Positions 26,060 to 34,922 are shown, counted from the stretch's first letter. The stretch is 64,000 nt of DNA from Salinicoccus halodurans (GCF_900114445.1 NZ_FOTB01000001.1:56636-120635); one strand, 5' to 3'. The notes: generated by a model from the sequence alone, not told the origin. Made by a program: numbers and translations.

Positions 26060-26700
26060 TGTTATATGCAGAAGAAAGAAAAAAGATGTGCGCGACAGTA
26101 AAAATAATGTTTGATCGATTTCAAACTAACGCTGCCGGTGGAAATTTAAGTTTAAAAGTTAATGATGATCATATTATCATGACTCCAACTCTGATGTCAC
26201 AAAATTATCTTTGTGATTTAAGTCCATTTCAGATTTTAGTCGTCGACAAAGATTTGAATATCATTGAAGGAGAAGGACGCTTAACTCGTGAAATCAATAT
26301 GCACATGGCATGTTATGAAGAAAACCCAGATATTAAATGTGTTATACATGGCCATGCAAAAGAATCAATGGTTTGGGCAAGTATAGGAGAAAATATGCCT
26401 AACGTTACCGAAGCCACTCAGAAATTGGGAGAAATAAAGTGTCTTGATTATAAACCGGCAACTACTCCTGAACTTGCAGAAAGTGTTAGAAGTTATATTA
26501 AGACACGAGATAGCCTACCAGTGGCTCTGTTATTAGAAAGACATGGAATACTCATTATGGATAAAAGTATAGAAAAAGCTTATGACATGGTCGAGCGCCT
26601 GGAATATAACGCATATGTCTCCTATAAGATGCATGTTCTATCAATTTTAGGTGAAGAAGTTTCTCTGGAAAAACAACACGAGTACAATACTACAGAATAA
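26059..26700 (+). CDS. Class II aldolase/epimerase (FucA/AraD family)
   Basis: A 213-residue zinc aldolase. Glu and His ligands are visible in REINMHMACYEENPDIKCVIHGHAKES (HGH pair) and LLERHGILIMD, with TPTLMSQNYL and NAAGGNLSL as substrate-phosphate regions. Family members cleave fuculose-, rhamnulose- or ribulose-phosphate-like ketose 1-phosphates or epimerise ribulose 5-phosphate. In this operon it probably cleaves the phosphorylated ketose into DHAP and an aldehyde. The gene starts within the stop of the kinase (TAATG). Confidence 0.88.
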   Translation: MLYAEERKKMCATVKIMFDRFQTNAAGGNLSLKVNDDHIIMTPTLMSQNYLCDLSPFQILVVDKDLNIIEGEGRLTREINMHMACYEENPDIKCVIHGHAKESMVWASIGENMPNVTEATQKLGEIKCLDYKPATTPELAESVRSYIKTRDSLPVALLLERHGILIMDKSIEKAYDMVERLEYNAYVSYKMHVLSILGEEVSLEKQHEYNTTE

Positions 26701-26714
26701 AATGACCCTGATAG

Positions 26715-26744
26715 AGGTGGAACAGAAAATGAACTGTTCCACCT
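26715..26744 (+). promoter_or_regulatory. 11-bp perfect hairpin within the PTS operon
   Basis: AGGTGGAACAG (26715-26725) pairs with CTGTTCCACCT (26734-26744) around an 8-base loop. It is followed by AAAAAGG, not Us, so it is not a terminator for this strand. It lies between the aldolase and HAD genes and may stabilise or process the mRNA or reduce downstream expression. Confidence 0.5.
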
Positions 26745-26761
26745 AAAAAGGATGTGAAAAT

Positions 26762-27562
26762 TTGACAAGATGGTTAATTGCTTTTGATCTGGATGATTCT
26801 CTTTTAATGGAGAATGGTGCTGTTCATGAAAAATTGAAATTTAAGCTGAGAGAACTTCAAAAGAATGATAATGTTCTTTTGTTTGCTTCCGGGAGATCAG
26901 ATTATTCGATAACAAATGTAATCAGTACCATAGGTTTAAATGAAGAGAATATATACACTTCTGCTTATAACGGTGCGTTATTAAAATATGGAAGAAAAGA
27001 AATATTCTCAGAAAAATTGAAGCAGGAAGATATCAAGAAACTTATGAACTATATTTATACGAATGATTTATATGCTCAAAGTTATATTGATGAATTTATC
27101 GTATATGAGACAGAAAATGAATATACGGAGATAGAGCAAAATATAACTGGGCAGCAAAAGAAAAAAGTTAAGAGTCTGATGGAGGCCTCACAAAGTTATC
27201 CTAAATTAATGGGTTTGGGGCATCCGAGTCTTATTAGAGAGGTGTTGGACAATACTACGAATGATTTGAAGAACGACTATAATATAACAATAACTAAACC
27301 TTATTTTCTTGAAATGATGAAAAAGAATATATCAAAAGCCAAATCTGTAAATCTAATAATTGATAGAGAAAAAATAGACCATAAAAAAACAATGGCATTT
27401 GGAGATAGTCATAATGATATTCAGATGCTGGAAGCTGTGAGTATTAATGTAGCAGTAGATAATGCAATCAAAGAAGTCAAAGATGTCTGCAATTTTAAAA
27501 CTTTATCTAATAACGATAATGGCATCTATGAGTTTCTGATAAATTTCAAAGATTGGAGTTAG
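26762..27562 (+). CDS. HAD-family phosphatase (Cof type)
   Basis: A 266-residue Cof-type HAD hydrolase: motif I FDLDDSLLMENG (nucleophile Asp), motif II around FASGRSD, and motif IV FGDSHNDIQML. The C2 cap lies between. Likely dephosphorylates a sugar phosphate or related metabolite in this catabolic operon. TTG 26762 follows AAGGATGTGAAAA; no better ATG is available. The next gene begins 4 bases after its stop. Confidence 0.85.
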   Translation: MTRWLIAFDLDDSLLMENGAVHEKLKFKLRELQKNDNVLLFASGRSDYSITNVISTIGLNEENIYTSAYNGALLKYGRKEIFSEKLKQEDIKKLMNYIYTNDLYAQSYIDEFIVYETENEYTEIEQNITGQQKKKVKSLMEASQSYPKLMGLGHPSLIREVLDNTTNDLKNDYNITITKPYFLEMMKKNISKAKSVNLIIDREKIDHKKTMAFGDSHNDIQMLEAVSINVAVDNAIKEVKDVCNFKTLSNNDNGIYEFLINFKDWS

Positions 27563-27566
27563 ATGA

Positions 27567-28178
27567 ATGACGATCTTTTATCTGATAAGGCATGGTGAAA
27601 CAGAGCATAACGCAAATAATAATGCTTACTGTGGCAGAACAGATGTACAACTGAATGATGAAGGCCATAGGCAGAGTAGAGCATTATCTGAAAAACTTAA
27701 AAACGTTAAATTTACAGCATTCTATGTATCACCACTTACAAGAGCAAAACAAACTATGAGTTATTTGACGGAAGATTATTCAGTTGAGGAGAGATTATTG
27801 GAAATTGATTTTGGCAAATGGGAAGGATACACAAAAGAAGAAATAAGTGAAAGGTTCAGTAAAAATTGGAGCGAATGGCAAACTACTTCTAAAGGTGATG
27901 TAAAAGCGGGTGGAAATGGTGAAACTATGTTGGAAGCTTACTCACGTATCAAATCATTAATCGATGAGGTATCAATCAAATTTCCACAATCAAATGTAAT
28001 GATTGTCGCCCATAATACTATTATCAGATTGCTTCTTACAGGGTTATTCGAAGCGAAATGGTCAAAATACAGATCATTTAAATGTGCTAATACATCAGTT
28101 GCGGTCTTAAAAACAGAAAATGACAAATTTGAATTATTGAAGATAAATGATGATATCCATCTAGTGGAGAAGGATTGA
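27567..28178 (+). CDS. Histidine phosphatase family protein
   Basis: A 203-residue phosphoglycerate-mutase-like phosphatase. LIRHGETEHN carries the phosphohistidine, LTRAKQT the second Arg, DFGKWEG the family signature and VAHNTIIRLLL the second histidine. It is probably a broad sugar-phosphate phosphatase rather than glycolytic mutase, given the operon. It is the second phosphatase next to two kinases, which is unusual. Gap to the FGGY kinase gene is 3 bases. Confidence 0.88.
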   Translation: MTIFYLIRHGETEHNANNNAYCGRTDVQLNDEGHRQSRALSEKLKNVKFTAFYVSPLTRAKQTMSYLTEDYSVEERLLEIDFGKWEGYTKEEISERFSKNWSEWQTTSKGDVKAGGNGETMLEAYSRIKSLIDEVSIKFPQSNVMIVAHNTIIRLLLTGLFEAKWSKYRSFKCANTSVAVLKTENDKFELLKINDDIHLVEKD

Positions 28179-28181
28179 TCT

Positions 28182-29576
28182 ATGCCATTATTTATAGGAC
28201 TTGACTTAGGAACTCAAGGAGTAAGAGCTATCGTTTCAAATGAGAATGGAAACATCTTTGCCAGTGAAAGTATAAAGTTCGATATGCAAATGATCAGTAG
28301 TCCAGAACAAGATACTGAGGTTTGGAGAAAATCAATATTGAAAGTGCTATCAGCCGTTTCAGGTCAATTAGGGAGGTCGATAAGAGATATACAATCTATA
28401 AGTGTTACATCCACCTCAGGTACAATAGTGCCTATAAATGAGAAGTTGGAACCCATTTATAATGCCATTATGTATCATAATAACGTTGGGATTTCTTATT
28501 TGAAAAAGTTGACAGATGGTAATTTAAACAAGTCATTTACATTTGGTAAAATTCTTTGGTTTCAAAATGAACGAAAAAAATATATGAAAGATGTGTATAA
28601 GTTTATACATGCAAATGATTATTTAATATTACTATTAACTGGCACACAAATCGTTTCAGATTATAGCAGTTCTCTAAAAAGTGGTTATGATGTTTTTAAT
28701 GAAAGATGGAATGATTTAGGTGAAGTCTTGAAATTATCATCCCTTTTCCCTAAAGTTGATAAACCAGGAAAAATAGTTGGAAATTTATCGAAACAAATTA
28801 GCCAAGAGACGGGTTTGCCACAAACAATTAAAGTTGTTTTAGGTATGACTGATGGCTGCACAGGACTCTTATCCACAGGATGTGCGAAAGAAGGAGACTG
28901 GTGTACAACAATTGGTACGACCATGGTAATAAAGGGCTTATCACAAGAATATGTAAAAGATGATGTGTTCTACAGCCATAAACATCCTGATAATTTATGG
29001 ATGCCAGGCGGCGCATCAAATATAGGTGCAAAATGGGTGTCTTATCATGACTTTGATAAAAACATAGACTATTTCAATAAATATGCATACGAAAATTTAT
29101 TGGCAGAGCAATTTCATTATCCACTGATTGGTAAAGGTGAACGATTTCCTTTCCAAGATCAAGAGGTAGAGGGATTTGATAATACATCCACTGATGAAGA
29201 AAGTTTCCTTGCAGGAATGGAAGGAGTGGCATTTATAGAAAGAATGGCTTATGAAAAACTGGAAACTGAGTATGGAGTGATTATAAAAAATATATTTAGT
29301 GCGGGATCTGCCGGGCAAAATGAAGTATGGAACAAAATAAGAAGTAACGTGCTAAAGAAACCGATAATTCCTGCTGGGAATGAAGGTAGCGCTTTTGGAG
29401 CGGCAATCATTGCTGCTTCTGGAACTCATTTTGATAATTTGTCTGGTGCAAGTATAAACATGAATCAAAGAAATAGTAACATAGTAAAAGATTATTCTTT
29501 GAGTGAGCAGTATGATAAAAGATATTATGAGTTCTTAAAAGTTTTAGATAAGCAAAGACTTAAAGATAAACAATGA
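28182..29576 (+). CDS. FGGY-family carbohydrate kinase
   Basis: A 464-residue FGGY kinase: N-terminal phosphate motif GLDLGTQGVRAIVS, central GMTDGCTGLLSTGC and IGTTMVIKG, C-terminal AGSAGQNEVWNKI and GSAFGAAIIAA. It phosphorylates a free ketose or polyol (xylulose, fuculose, ribulose type). A kinase for unphosphorylated sugar in a PTS operon implies either two entry routes or a dephosphorylation/rephosphorylation step using the neighbouring phosphatases. It is the last gene of the operon, followed by two hairpins. Confidence 0.88.
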   Translation: MPLFIGLDLGTQGVRAIVSNENGNIFASESIKFDMQMISSPEQDTEVWRKSILKVLSAVSGQLGRSIRDIQSISVTSTSGTIVPINEKLEPIYNAIMYHNNVGISYLKKLTDGNLNKSFTFGKILWFQNERKKYMKDVYKFIHANDYLILLLTGTQIVSDYSSSLKSGYDVFNERWNDLGEVLKLSSLFPKVDKPGKIVGNLSKQISQETGLPQTIKVVLGMTDGCTGLLSTGCAKEGDWCTTIGTTMVIKGLSQEYVKDDVFYSHKHPDNLWMPGGASNIGAKWVSYHDFDKNIDYFNKYAYENLLAEQFHYPLIGKGERFPFQDQEVEGFDNTSTDEESFLAGMEGVAFIERMAYEKLETEYGVIIKNIFSAGSAGQNEVWNKIRSNVLKKPIIPAGNEGSAFGAAIIAASGTHFDNLSGASINMNQRNSNIVKDYSLSEQYDKRYYEFLKVLDKQRLKDKQ

Positions 29577-29580
29577 TGAT

Positions 29581-29612
29581 TTAAAGCCATCTTTATGAAC
29601 AGATGGCTTTAA
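29581..29612 (+). terminator. 12-bp hairpin at end of PTS operon
   Basis: TTAAAGCCATCT (29581-29592) pairs perfectly with AGATGGCTTTAA (29601-29612). The T-tract (TTTAATC) is short but the position right after the last stop fits a terminator. Confidence 0.6.
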
Positions 29613-29613
29613 T

Positions 29614-29647
29614 CAACTAATTTTATAAGCTTAACAAAAATTAGTTG
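29614..29647. terminator. AT-rich hairpin between convergent genes
   Basis: CAACTAATTTT (29614-29624) pairs perfectly with AAAATTAGTTG (29637-29647). Its loop ATAAGCTTAACA is nearly repeated as ATAAGCTAAACA at about 29655. It lies between the PTS operon and the minus-strand membrane gene and may serve the latter. Confidence 0.45.
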
Positions 29648-29659
29648 AATAACTATAAG

Positions 29660-30386
29660 CTAAACAAACAATACTAAAATATTATAATTCTCTTGTTGAA
29701 TCACATGATTCATCTGAAGGATTATAATTCCATTAATAAAACTGATATAACTAACCTGACTTAAAACACTCCAAATATAAAAACTAGTGATAGGAAGGTG
29801 TTTCACTTTTTGTCTATCTAGTATTCTTTTTTTGAGTTGAAGATAACTTTTATAATATTTAACTACATATTTATTTTCACGTTCTGTTTTATGAGATCTA
29901 TTATAATTATGCATGAGAGAACGTATATCGTAATAATTATTAATTTCTTTAAACTTCATCTTAAATATTCTTTTATTGTGTTTTTTTACAGTTTTTAGAT
30001 CCCGATTTATCAGAGTATCATTAAAAGCGTAAGTTATGAAATTTAATAATAAATGAAAGATAAAAATGATAACAAATAATCCTATGAGCAATAAAATTAT
30101 ATCATTACTAAATAATTTCATGAAATCTATAATAATGATGTATAAAAGCAGTGTGGCAGCTATATTCAGTAAAAAAAACTAGAATGATGATTATTATTAT
30201 ATTCGTTAACGAATTAATTTTATTCTCATCTGCAAATACTTTAGTAATGGAATTGAAGAAAGTGAAAATATAATACATTAAAAGTATCAGTATTACTAGC
30301 CATATTAAAGTATTATCCATATTATAATGTTGGATAAAATCTTCATAAAAAGAAGTTTCTTTTAGTAAGTTATACATAGCTGCCAT
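29660..30386 (-). pseudogene. Multi-span membrane protein split by a frameshift at a run of eight A
   Basis: Two overlapping minus-strand ORFs (30386-30108 and 30121-29660) fit one protein of about 240 residues. The upstream ORF reads NSLTNIIIIIILVFF and then loses its hydrophobic character (TEYSCHTAFIHHYY). Shifting one base at the eight-base run (A at 30171-30178 on the plus strand) gives FLLNIAATLLLYIIIIDFMKL, a clean membrane segment that runs into the second ORF. The joined protein would have several hydrophobic segments plus a basic cytoplasmic stretch. The family is not recognised and the region is very AT-rich. It may be a true pseudogene, a phase-variable gene or a sequencing error. 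Confidence 0.6.
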
Positions 30387-30416
30387 TATAGTTACTCCTT
30401 TTTCAAATTAGTCAAA

Positions 30417-31130
30417 TCACTTCTCCGACACAAATTTAAACGTATACTTCACTGGATGGTAGTACACTTTGGAATATTCGAACCGTGTGCCGTCATCGAA
30501 AGTGGAGTAGGCTTCAAGGCACAACATCGGTGCCTCTTCATCAAGATGAAGCTGCTCCATCAGTTCTTCCGTCGGCAGGATTGGCTTCAGATCGGCATGC
30601 CTTTTGCTGATTTTAAATCCTTTATTTTGGATGTATTCATATTTTGATTCCTTCAGGACATTGACGGACAGATCGGGAAAGAGATTAAACGGGAGATACG
30701 ACTCTTCCAATATCAACGGTTTTCCGTCTGCGAGTCTCAACCGTTTTACATAGTAGACTTTCTGATCATCCTCTAACTTCAAATATTCTTTTACTTCCTC
30801 TGACGGTTCTGTCAGCTGGAACTCCAGTATCTCATTGGTGGGATTGTTGTGAAGACCGCTCATCTCTTCGGTAAATCCCTGCAGTTTATAAATATCATGT
30901 TCAATTTTTTTCTCGCTGACGTACGTACCGCTTCCATGCACACTGTACACCATTCCCTCTTCAATGAGCAGCTTGACGGCGCGTCTTACCGTCACCCGGC
31001 TGACTTCGTACATTTCCGCGAGTTTCGTCTCCGTCGGAATGGCTTCCCCGCCCTTTGTTCTGTTCGATATGATATCTTCTTTGATTTTGTTCGCAACCTG
31101 TTTATATAAAGGTGTTGTAGACTTCCACAT
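30417..31130 (-). CDS. GntR-family regulator (HutC type)
   Basis: A 237-residue regulator with an N-terminal winged helix (PLYKQVANKIKEDI, then PTETKLAEMYEVSRVTVRRAVKLLIEEG) and a C-terminal UTRA ligand domain (KVYYVKRLRLADGKPLILEESYLP). Divergent from the GH4 gene, it probably represses the 31282-34776 operon and responds to the incoming sugar phosphate. A candidate operator lies in the shared region (31186-31213). Confidence 0.92.
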   Translation of the reverse strand: MWKSTTPLYKQVANKIKEDIISNRTKGGEAIPTETKLAEMYEVSRVTVRRAVKLLIEEGMVYSVHGSGTYVSEKKIEHDIYKLQGFTEEMSGLHNNPTNEILEFQLTEPSEEVKEYLKLEDDQKVYYVKRLRLADGKPLILEESYLPFNLFPDLSVNVLKESKYEYIQNKGFKISKRHADLKPILPTEELMEQLHLDEEAPMLCLEAYSTFDDGTRFEYSKVYYHPVKYTFKFVSEK

Positions 31131-31185
31131 ACCACGCTCAACCTCTCTGTTTCATTACCGTTATTCTATCATTTGTTTTAAATAA

Positions 31186-31213
31186 TTAATACATCTTTAT
31201 AAACTTGTATTAA
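31186..31213. promoter_or_regulatory. Candidate GntR operator between divergent genes
   Basis: TTAATACA (31186-31193) and TGTATTAA (31206-31213) form a perfect 8-bp inverted repeat with a 12-base spacer, followed by a second TTGTATT at 31216-31222. A possible promoter for the GH4 gene overlaps it: TTGTAT (31205-31210), 17 bases, TATGAA (31228-31233). Confidence 0.45.
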
Positions 31214-31281
31214 AGTTGTATTGTAATTATGAAAGTGTTGTGTTAAATTGATATTAAATAATATTGGAAGGGGTTTCATAG

Positions 31282-32607
31282 ATGGAGAAGAAGAATCTCG
31301 TCATTGTCGGCGGAGGCAGTACCTACACACTCGGCATCATCATGAGTCTGATTGCTGAGAAGAAAACACTGCCGCTCGGCAAACTGACATTTTATGATAC
31401 GGATCGAGAACGGCAGGAGAAAATCGCCAAAGCGACGGAAGTGATATTGAAAGAGAAATACCCGGAGCTTGAGGAATTCAAATATACGACGGACAAGGAG
31501 ACGGCATTTACGGATATCGATGTCGCATTCCTCCAGATCCGGACCGGCGGCCTCAAGATGCGTGAGCAGGATGAAATGATTCCACTCAGGCACGGCGTCC
31601 TCGGACAGGAGACATGCGGGCCGGGCGGCATGGCTTACGGCATGCGCTCCATCCCCGACATGATCGAACTGGTGAAGGATATCAGAACTTATTCCAAAGA
31701 CGCATGGATCATGAACTACACCAACCCGGCGGCCATCGTGGCGGAAGCCCTGAAGCGCGAATTCCCGGATGATAATAAACTGCTCAATATATGCGATATG
31801 CCGATCGCCATCATGAAGAGCTATGCGGATATGCTTGGTAAAAGTGTGTGGGACCTCGTCCCTGAATACTTCGGACTCAATCATTTCGGCTGGTTCACCA
31901 GTATCAAGGACAAACAGGGGCAGGACTATACCGGGACAATTAAGGACAAAATCGTCAACGAGGGGTTTATTCCCACTGACAGTGAAATCGCCAATGATGC
32001 GTCCTGGCAGGCGACATTTGCCACTGCACGAAAGATGCTGATGGATTTCCCGGAATACTTGCCGAACACGTATCTCCAGTACTATTTCTACCCGGAGGAT
32101 ATGGCAGCCAAAGAGGATCCGGATAACACCCGTGCGCGCCAGGTGATAGGCGGACGCCAGAAGCGTGTCCATGAAACGTGCGACAAAATCATCGAAACCC
32201 AGTCATTGGACGGGGTGGAGCTGACGGATGATATCCACGGTGCCTACATGATTCGTGCGGCGGCGTCACTCATCCATCATTTGAACCATATCTACATCGT
32301 GATGGTGAAAAATGACGGCATCATCTCCAACATCCCGGATGAGGCGATGGTGGAAGTGCCGGCAATGCTGACTGCGGACGGACCGAAACCGTTTGCGGTC
32401 GGGGAGATACCTGCGTTCTACAAAGGACTGATCGAGAACCAGTATGCATACGAAAAGCTTGTCGTCGATGCCTACTACGCACAGAGTTACACGAAGATGC
32501 TCCAGGCGCTGACGCTGAACCGGACGGTGACGGATGTGAACAAGGCGAAAGCGATACTGGAAGACCTGATTGAGGCAAATATTGACTACTGGCCGGAATT
32601 GAAATGA
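31282..32607 (+). CDS. GH4 family 6-phospho-alpha-glucosidase
   Basis: A 441-residue NAD/Mn-dependent glycosidase: GGGSTYTLGIIMSL is the NAD site, NYTNPAA the substrate phosphate region and ICDMPIA carries the metal-binding cysteine. The CDMP form of this motif is characteristic of 6-phospho-alpha-glucosidases such as GlvA/MalH, while beta-specific members have CNxP. It should hydrolyse a PTS-imported alpha-disaccharide 6'-phosphate in the cytoplasm. The gene is first in an operon with a ChbG-type deacetylase (21-base gap) and an EIICB permease. Confidence 0.9.
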   Translation: MEKKNLVIVGGGSTYTLGIIMSLIAEKKTLPLGKLTFYDTDRERQEKIAKATEVILKEKYPELEEFKYTTDKETAFTDIDVAFLQIRTGGLKMREQDEMIPLRHGVLGQETCGPGGMAYGMRSIPDMIELVKDIRTYSKDAWIMNYTNPAAIVAEALKREFPDDNKLLNICDMPIAIMKSYADMLGKSVWDLVPEYFGLNHFGWFTSIKDKQGQDYTGTIKDKIVNEGFIPTDSEIANDASWQATFATARKMLMDFPEYLPNTYLQYYFYPEDMAAKEDPDNTRARQVIGGRQKRVHETCDKIIETQSLDGVELTDDIHGAYMIRAAASLIHHLNHIYIVMVKNDGIISNIPDEAMVEVPAMLTADGPKPFAVGEIPAFYKGLIENQYAYEKLVVDAYYAQSYTKMLQALTLNRTVTDVNKAKAILEDLIEANIDYWPELK

Positions 32608-32628
32608 CTAAAGGGGATGGGATGAATA

Positions 32629-33369
32629 ATGAAACGTATCATAATCAACGCTGACGACTTCGGTTACTCCCGGGGTGTCAACCACGGCATCATCGATGCA
32701 CATACGGAAGGTTTGCTGACATCAACGACACTGATGACGAATATGCCTGCAGCCGGGCATGCATTCGAACTGGGGCATGCGAATAAAAACTTGGGTATCG
32801 GTGTCCATCTGACACTTACATGCGGCAGACCGCTGCTTGATACGCATCACACACTGGTGGATCCAAGAGGTGATTTCAAGAAGAACTCGAACTACCAGGG
32901 GAAATTCCATATCGATCAGGAGGAGCTGTATCAGGAGTGGAAGGCACAGATCGAGAAGTTTCTGGGTTCCGGACTCACACCGACGCATCTCGACAGCCAT
33001 CATCATGTGAATGCACTGGAACCTATGCTGCCGGTGTTCAAAGAACTGGCGAATGAATACAGGCTGCCGGTAAGGAACAACTTTGAAGAAGCGGCTACTG
33101 AGTTTACCACCACGGGTTATTTCCAGTATGAACCGGACATTCTGCTTGCGGACAACGACAAGGTTTATGAAACATTCGGAAGCGCAGAAACGGTAGAAAT
33201 CATGTGCCATCCGGCCTATATCGACAAATCACTTATGGGCGGATCAACGTATGTCATGCCCAGGCTTGAGGAACTGGATGCACTGACGGACGAACGGATT
33301 AGAAAAAAGATGATGGACGACGCACGATTTGAGCTGATCACCTACGGTGACCTCAGCAAGGGGGTATAA
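32629..33369 (+). CDS. ChbG/YdjC-family carbohydrate deacetylase
   Basis: A 246-residue YdjC protein: INADDFGYSRGVNHGI contains the metal-binding Asp pair, and THLDSHHHVN and MCHPAY the histidine ligands. Characterised members remove an N-acetyl group from chito-oligosaccharide phosphates so that a GH4 enzyme can cut them. Here the GH4 partner is the alpha type, so the substrate may be an N-acetylated alpha-linked disaccharide phosphate. The EIICB gene begins 3 bases after the stop. Confidence 0.9.
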   Translation: MKRIIINADDFGYSRGVNHGIIDAHTEGLLTSTTLMTNMPAAGHAFELGHANKNLGIGVHLTLTCGRPLLDTHHTLVDPRGDFKKNSNYQGKFHIDQEELYQEWKAQIEKFLGSGLTPTHLDSHHHVNALEPMLPVFKELANEYRLPVRNNFEEAATEFTTTGYFQYEPDILLADNDKVYETFGSAETVEIMCHPAYIDKSLMGGSTYVMPRLEELDALTDERIRKKMMDDARFELITYGDLSKGV

Positions 33370-33372
33370 ATA

Positions 33373-34776
33373 ATGAAGAAATTCATGCAGAACTTAGGGA
33401 AATCCATGCTGATTCCCATCGTCGCCATGCCGATTGCGGGGATCCTGTTCCGTCTGAGTGCGGAAGACCTGCTGAACATCACACTGTTCCAGGCAGCGGG
33501 CGTCATATTCGAAAACATGGATGTGCTGCTCGCCATCGGTATTGCGATGGGATTGGCGAAGACGAAGGACAGGGGGATTCCGGCGCTGACCGGTTACCTC
33601 GCCATTACTGTATTGAACCAGGGATTGACACTGATGAACCCGAACCTCGACATGAGCGTATTCGGCGGGGTCATCTCGGGGCTGATTGCAGCAGCAATCT
33701 ATAACAGGTTCAAAGATACAGAACTGCCGGCGATGTTTTCATTCTTCGGCGGTGAGAAATGGCCGATCACACTGATCATCCTGATCATGATTCCTGTGGC
33801 AGGCATTTTCTCACTCATCTGGCCGTATGCCCAGGCGGGAATCGATTCATTCGCTCAAGCCCTGGTCGGAATGGGCGCATTCGGCATATTCCTGTTCGGT
33901 TTCCTGAACAGATTCTTGCTGCCGTTCGGCCTGCACCACGTACTGAACACGTATATCTACTTCGGGCTGGGCAGTTATGAAACGCCGAGCGGTGAAGTGG
34001 TCACCGGTGAGATCACACGCTTCCTTAACGGCGATCCGACAGCCGGCTACTTCCTCGGCGGATTTTTCATCGTCATGATCTTCGGTGTGCCGGCCATTGC
34101 ACTGGCCATCACCCGTGCTGCATACAAACGTAAGAAGGAGAAGACGAAAGCCCTGATGTCTTCCGGCGGACTGACTTCTGTCATTGCCGGGCTGACCGAG
34201 CCGATCGAGTTCACGTTCATCTTCACGTCACCGCTGCTTTATTTCATCCATGCGGTATACACGGGACTTGCCGGAGCAACATTATATCTGCTGCACATCC
34301 GGCACGGCTTCTCATGGGGCGGCAGTGTCATCGACTACGGGCTTAATCTCGGCATCGCGGAAAACGGCATCTTCATCCTGCCGATCGGTCTGGCATTCGG
34401 GGTCCTTTATTACTTCACATTCTATTTCCTGATTACGAAGTTGAACATTCCGGTCATCGGACGTGAAAAGGATGAGGACTTCGGAACGGAATCAGACGAA
34501 GCGGAACAGGAGCTCGAACTCAGCCACTCCAAATATGAGTATATGGCGAAGAAGGTGCTTGAGAACGTAGGCGGACGCGAAAATGTTACAGACTATGAGA
34601 ACTGCATGACCCGGCTTCGCCTCGTCGTCGATGACATGAGTCTGGTCGACGAAGATAATATCAAGCAGACCGGTGCGCATGGTGTCGTGAAGGTTGATGA
34701 CCATCATGTACAGATCATCGTCGGACCGCAGGCCAATACCATTATGACGGAATTCAAGAAACAGATGGAGAAGTAG
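33373..34776 (+). CDS. PTS EIICB permease (glucose/maltose family)
   Basis: A 467-residue fusion: EIIC membrane domain (residues 1-370, with FLLPFGLHHVLNTYIYFGLG and VIAGLTEPIEFTF, the substrate-site TEP motif) joined by an acidic linker to EIIB (about 385-467) carrying the phosphocysteine in DYENCMTRLRLVVDD. No EIIA domain is present, so it needs a separate glucose-type EIIA elsewhere in the genome. With the GH4 and ChbG genes it forms an uptake and hydrolysis operon. A decayed copy of its EIIB end lies at 35189-35444. Confidence 0.92.
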   Translation: MKKFMQNLGKSMLIPIVAMPIAGILFRLSAEDLLNITLFQAAGVIFENMDVLLAIGIAMGLAKTKDRGIPALTGYLAITVLNQGLTLMNPNLDMSVFGGVISGLIAAAIYNRFKDTELPAMFSFFGGEKWPITLIILIMIPVAGIFSLIWPYAQAGIDSFAQALVGMGAFGIFLFGFLNRFLLPFGLHHVLNTYIYFGLGSYETPSGEVVTGEITRFLNGDPTAGYFLGGFFIVMIFGVPAIALAITRAAYKRKKEKTKALMSSGGLTSVIAGLTEPIEFTFIFTSPLLYFIHAVYTGLAGATLYLLHIRHGFSWGGSVIDYGLNLGIAENGIFILPIGLAFGVLYYFTFYFLITKLNIPVIGREKDEDFGTESDEAEQELELSHSKYEYMAKKVLENVGGRENVTDYENCMTRLRLVVDDMSLVDEDNIKQTGAHGVVKVDDHHVQIIVGPQANTIMTEFKKQMEK

Positions 34777-34814
34777 CGGTTGAAGAGGGTTGGAAAGTAT
34801 AAATATTATGTAGG

Positions 34815-34849
34815 GACAGATTCAGTAATGGATCTGTCTTTTGTTGTTT
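34815..34849 (+). terminator. Terminator of the GH4/EIICB operon
   Basis: GACAGAT (34815-34821) pairs with ATCTGTC (34832-34838), followed by TTTTGTTGTTT. Confidence 0.75.
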
Positions 34850-34857
34850 GAAAGGGG

Positions 34858-34922
34858 ATGATATGGTGGGAAAACACAGCGATGACAAGACAGAGGTACG
34901 GGTTCGATTCCCGCTGCCGGCT
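34858..34922 (+). pseudogene. Degenerate tRNA gene (3' half recognisable)
   Basis: The stretch ends with CGGGTTCGATTCCCG and TGCCGGCT, a T-arm and 3' acceptor strand, and aligns throughout with the intact tRNA-Thr at 53641-53711 (for example AACACAGC, ATG.CAAG). The 5' acceptor strand is missing and the anticodon stem no longer pairs. It may be the scar of an element that integrated at a tRNA, or a decayed duplicate. Confidence 0.6.
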
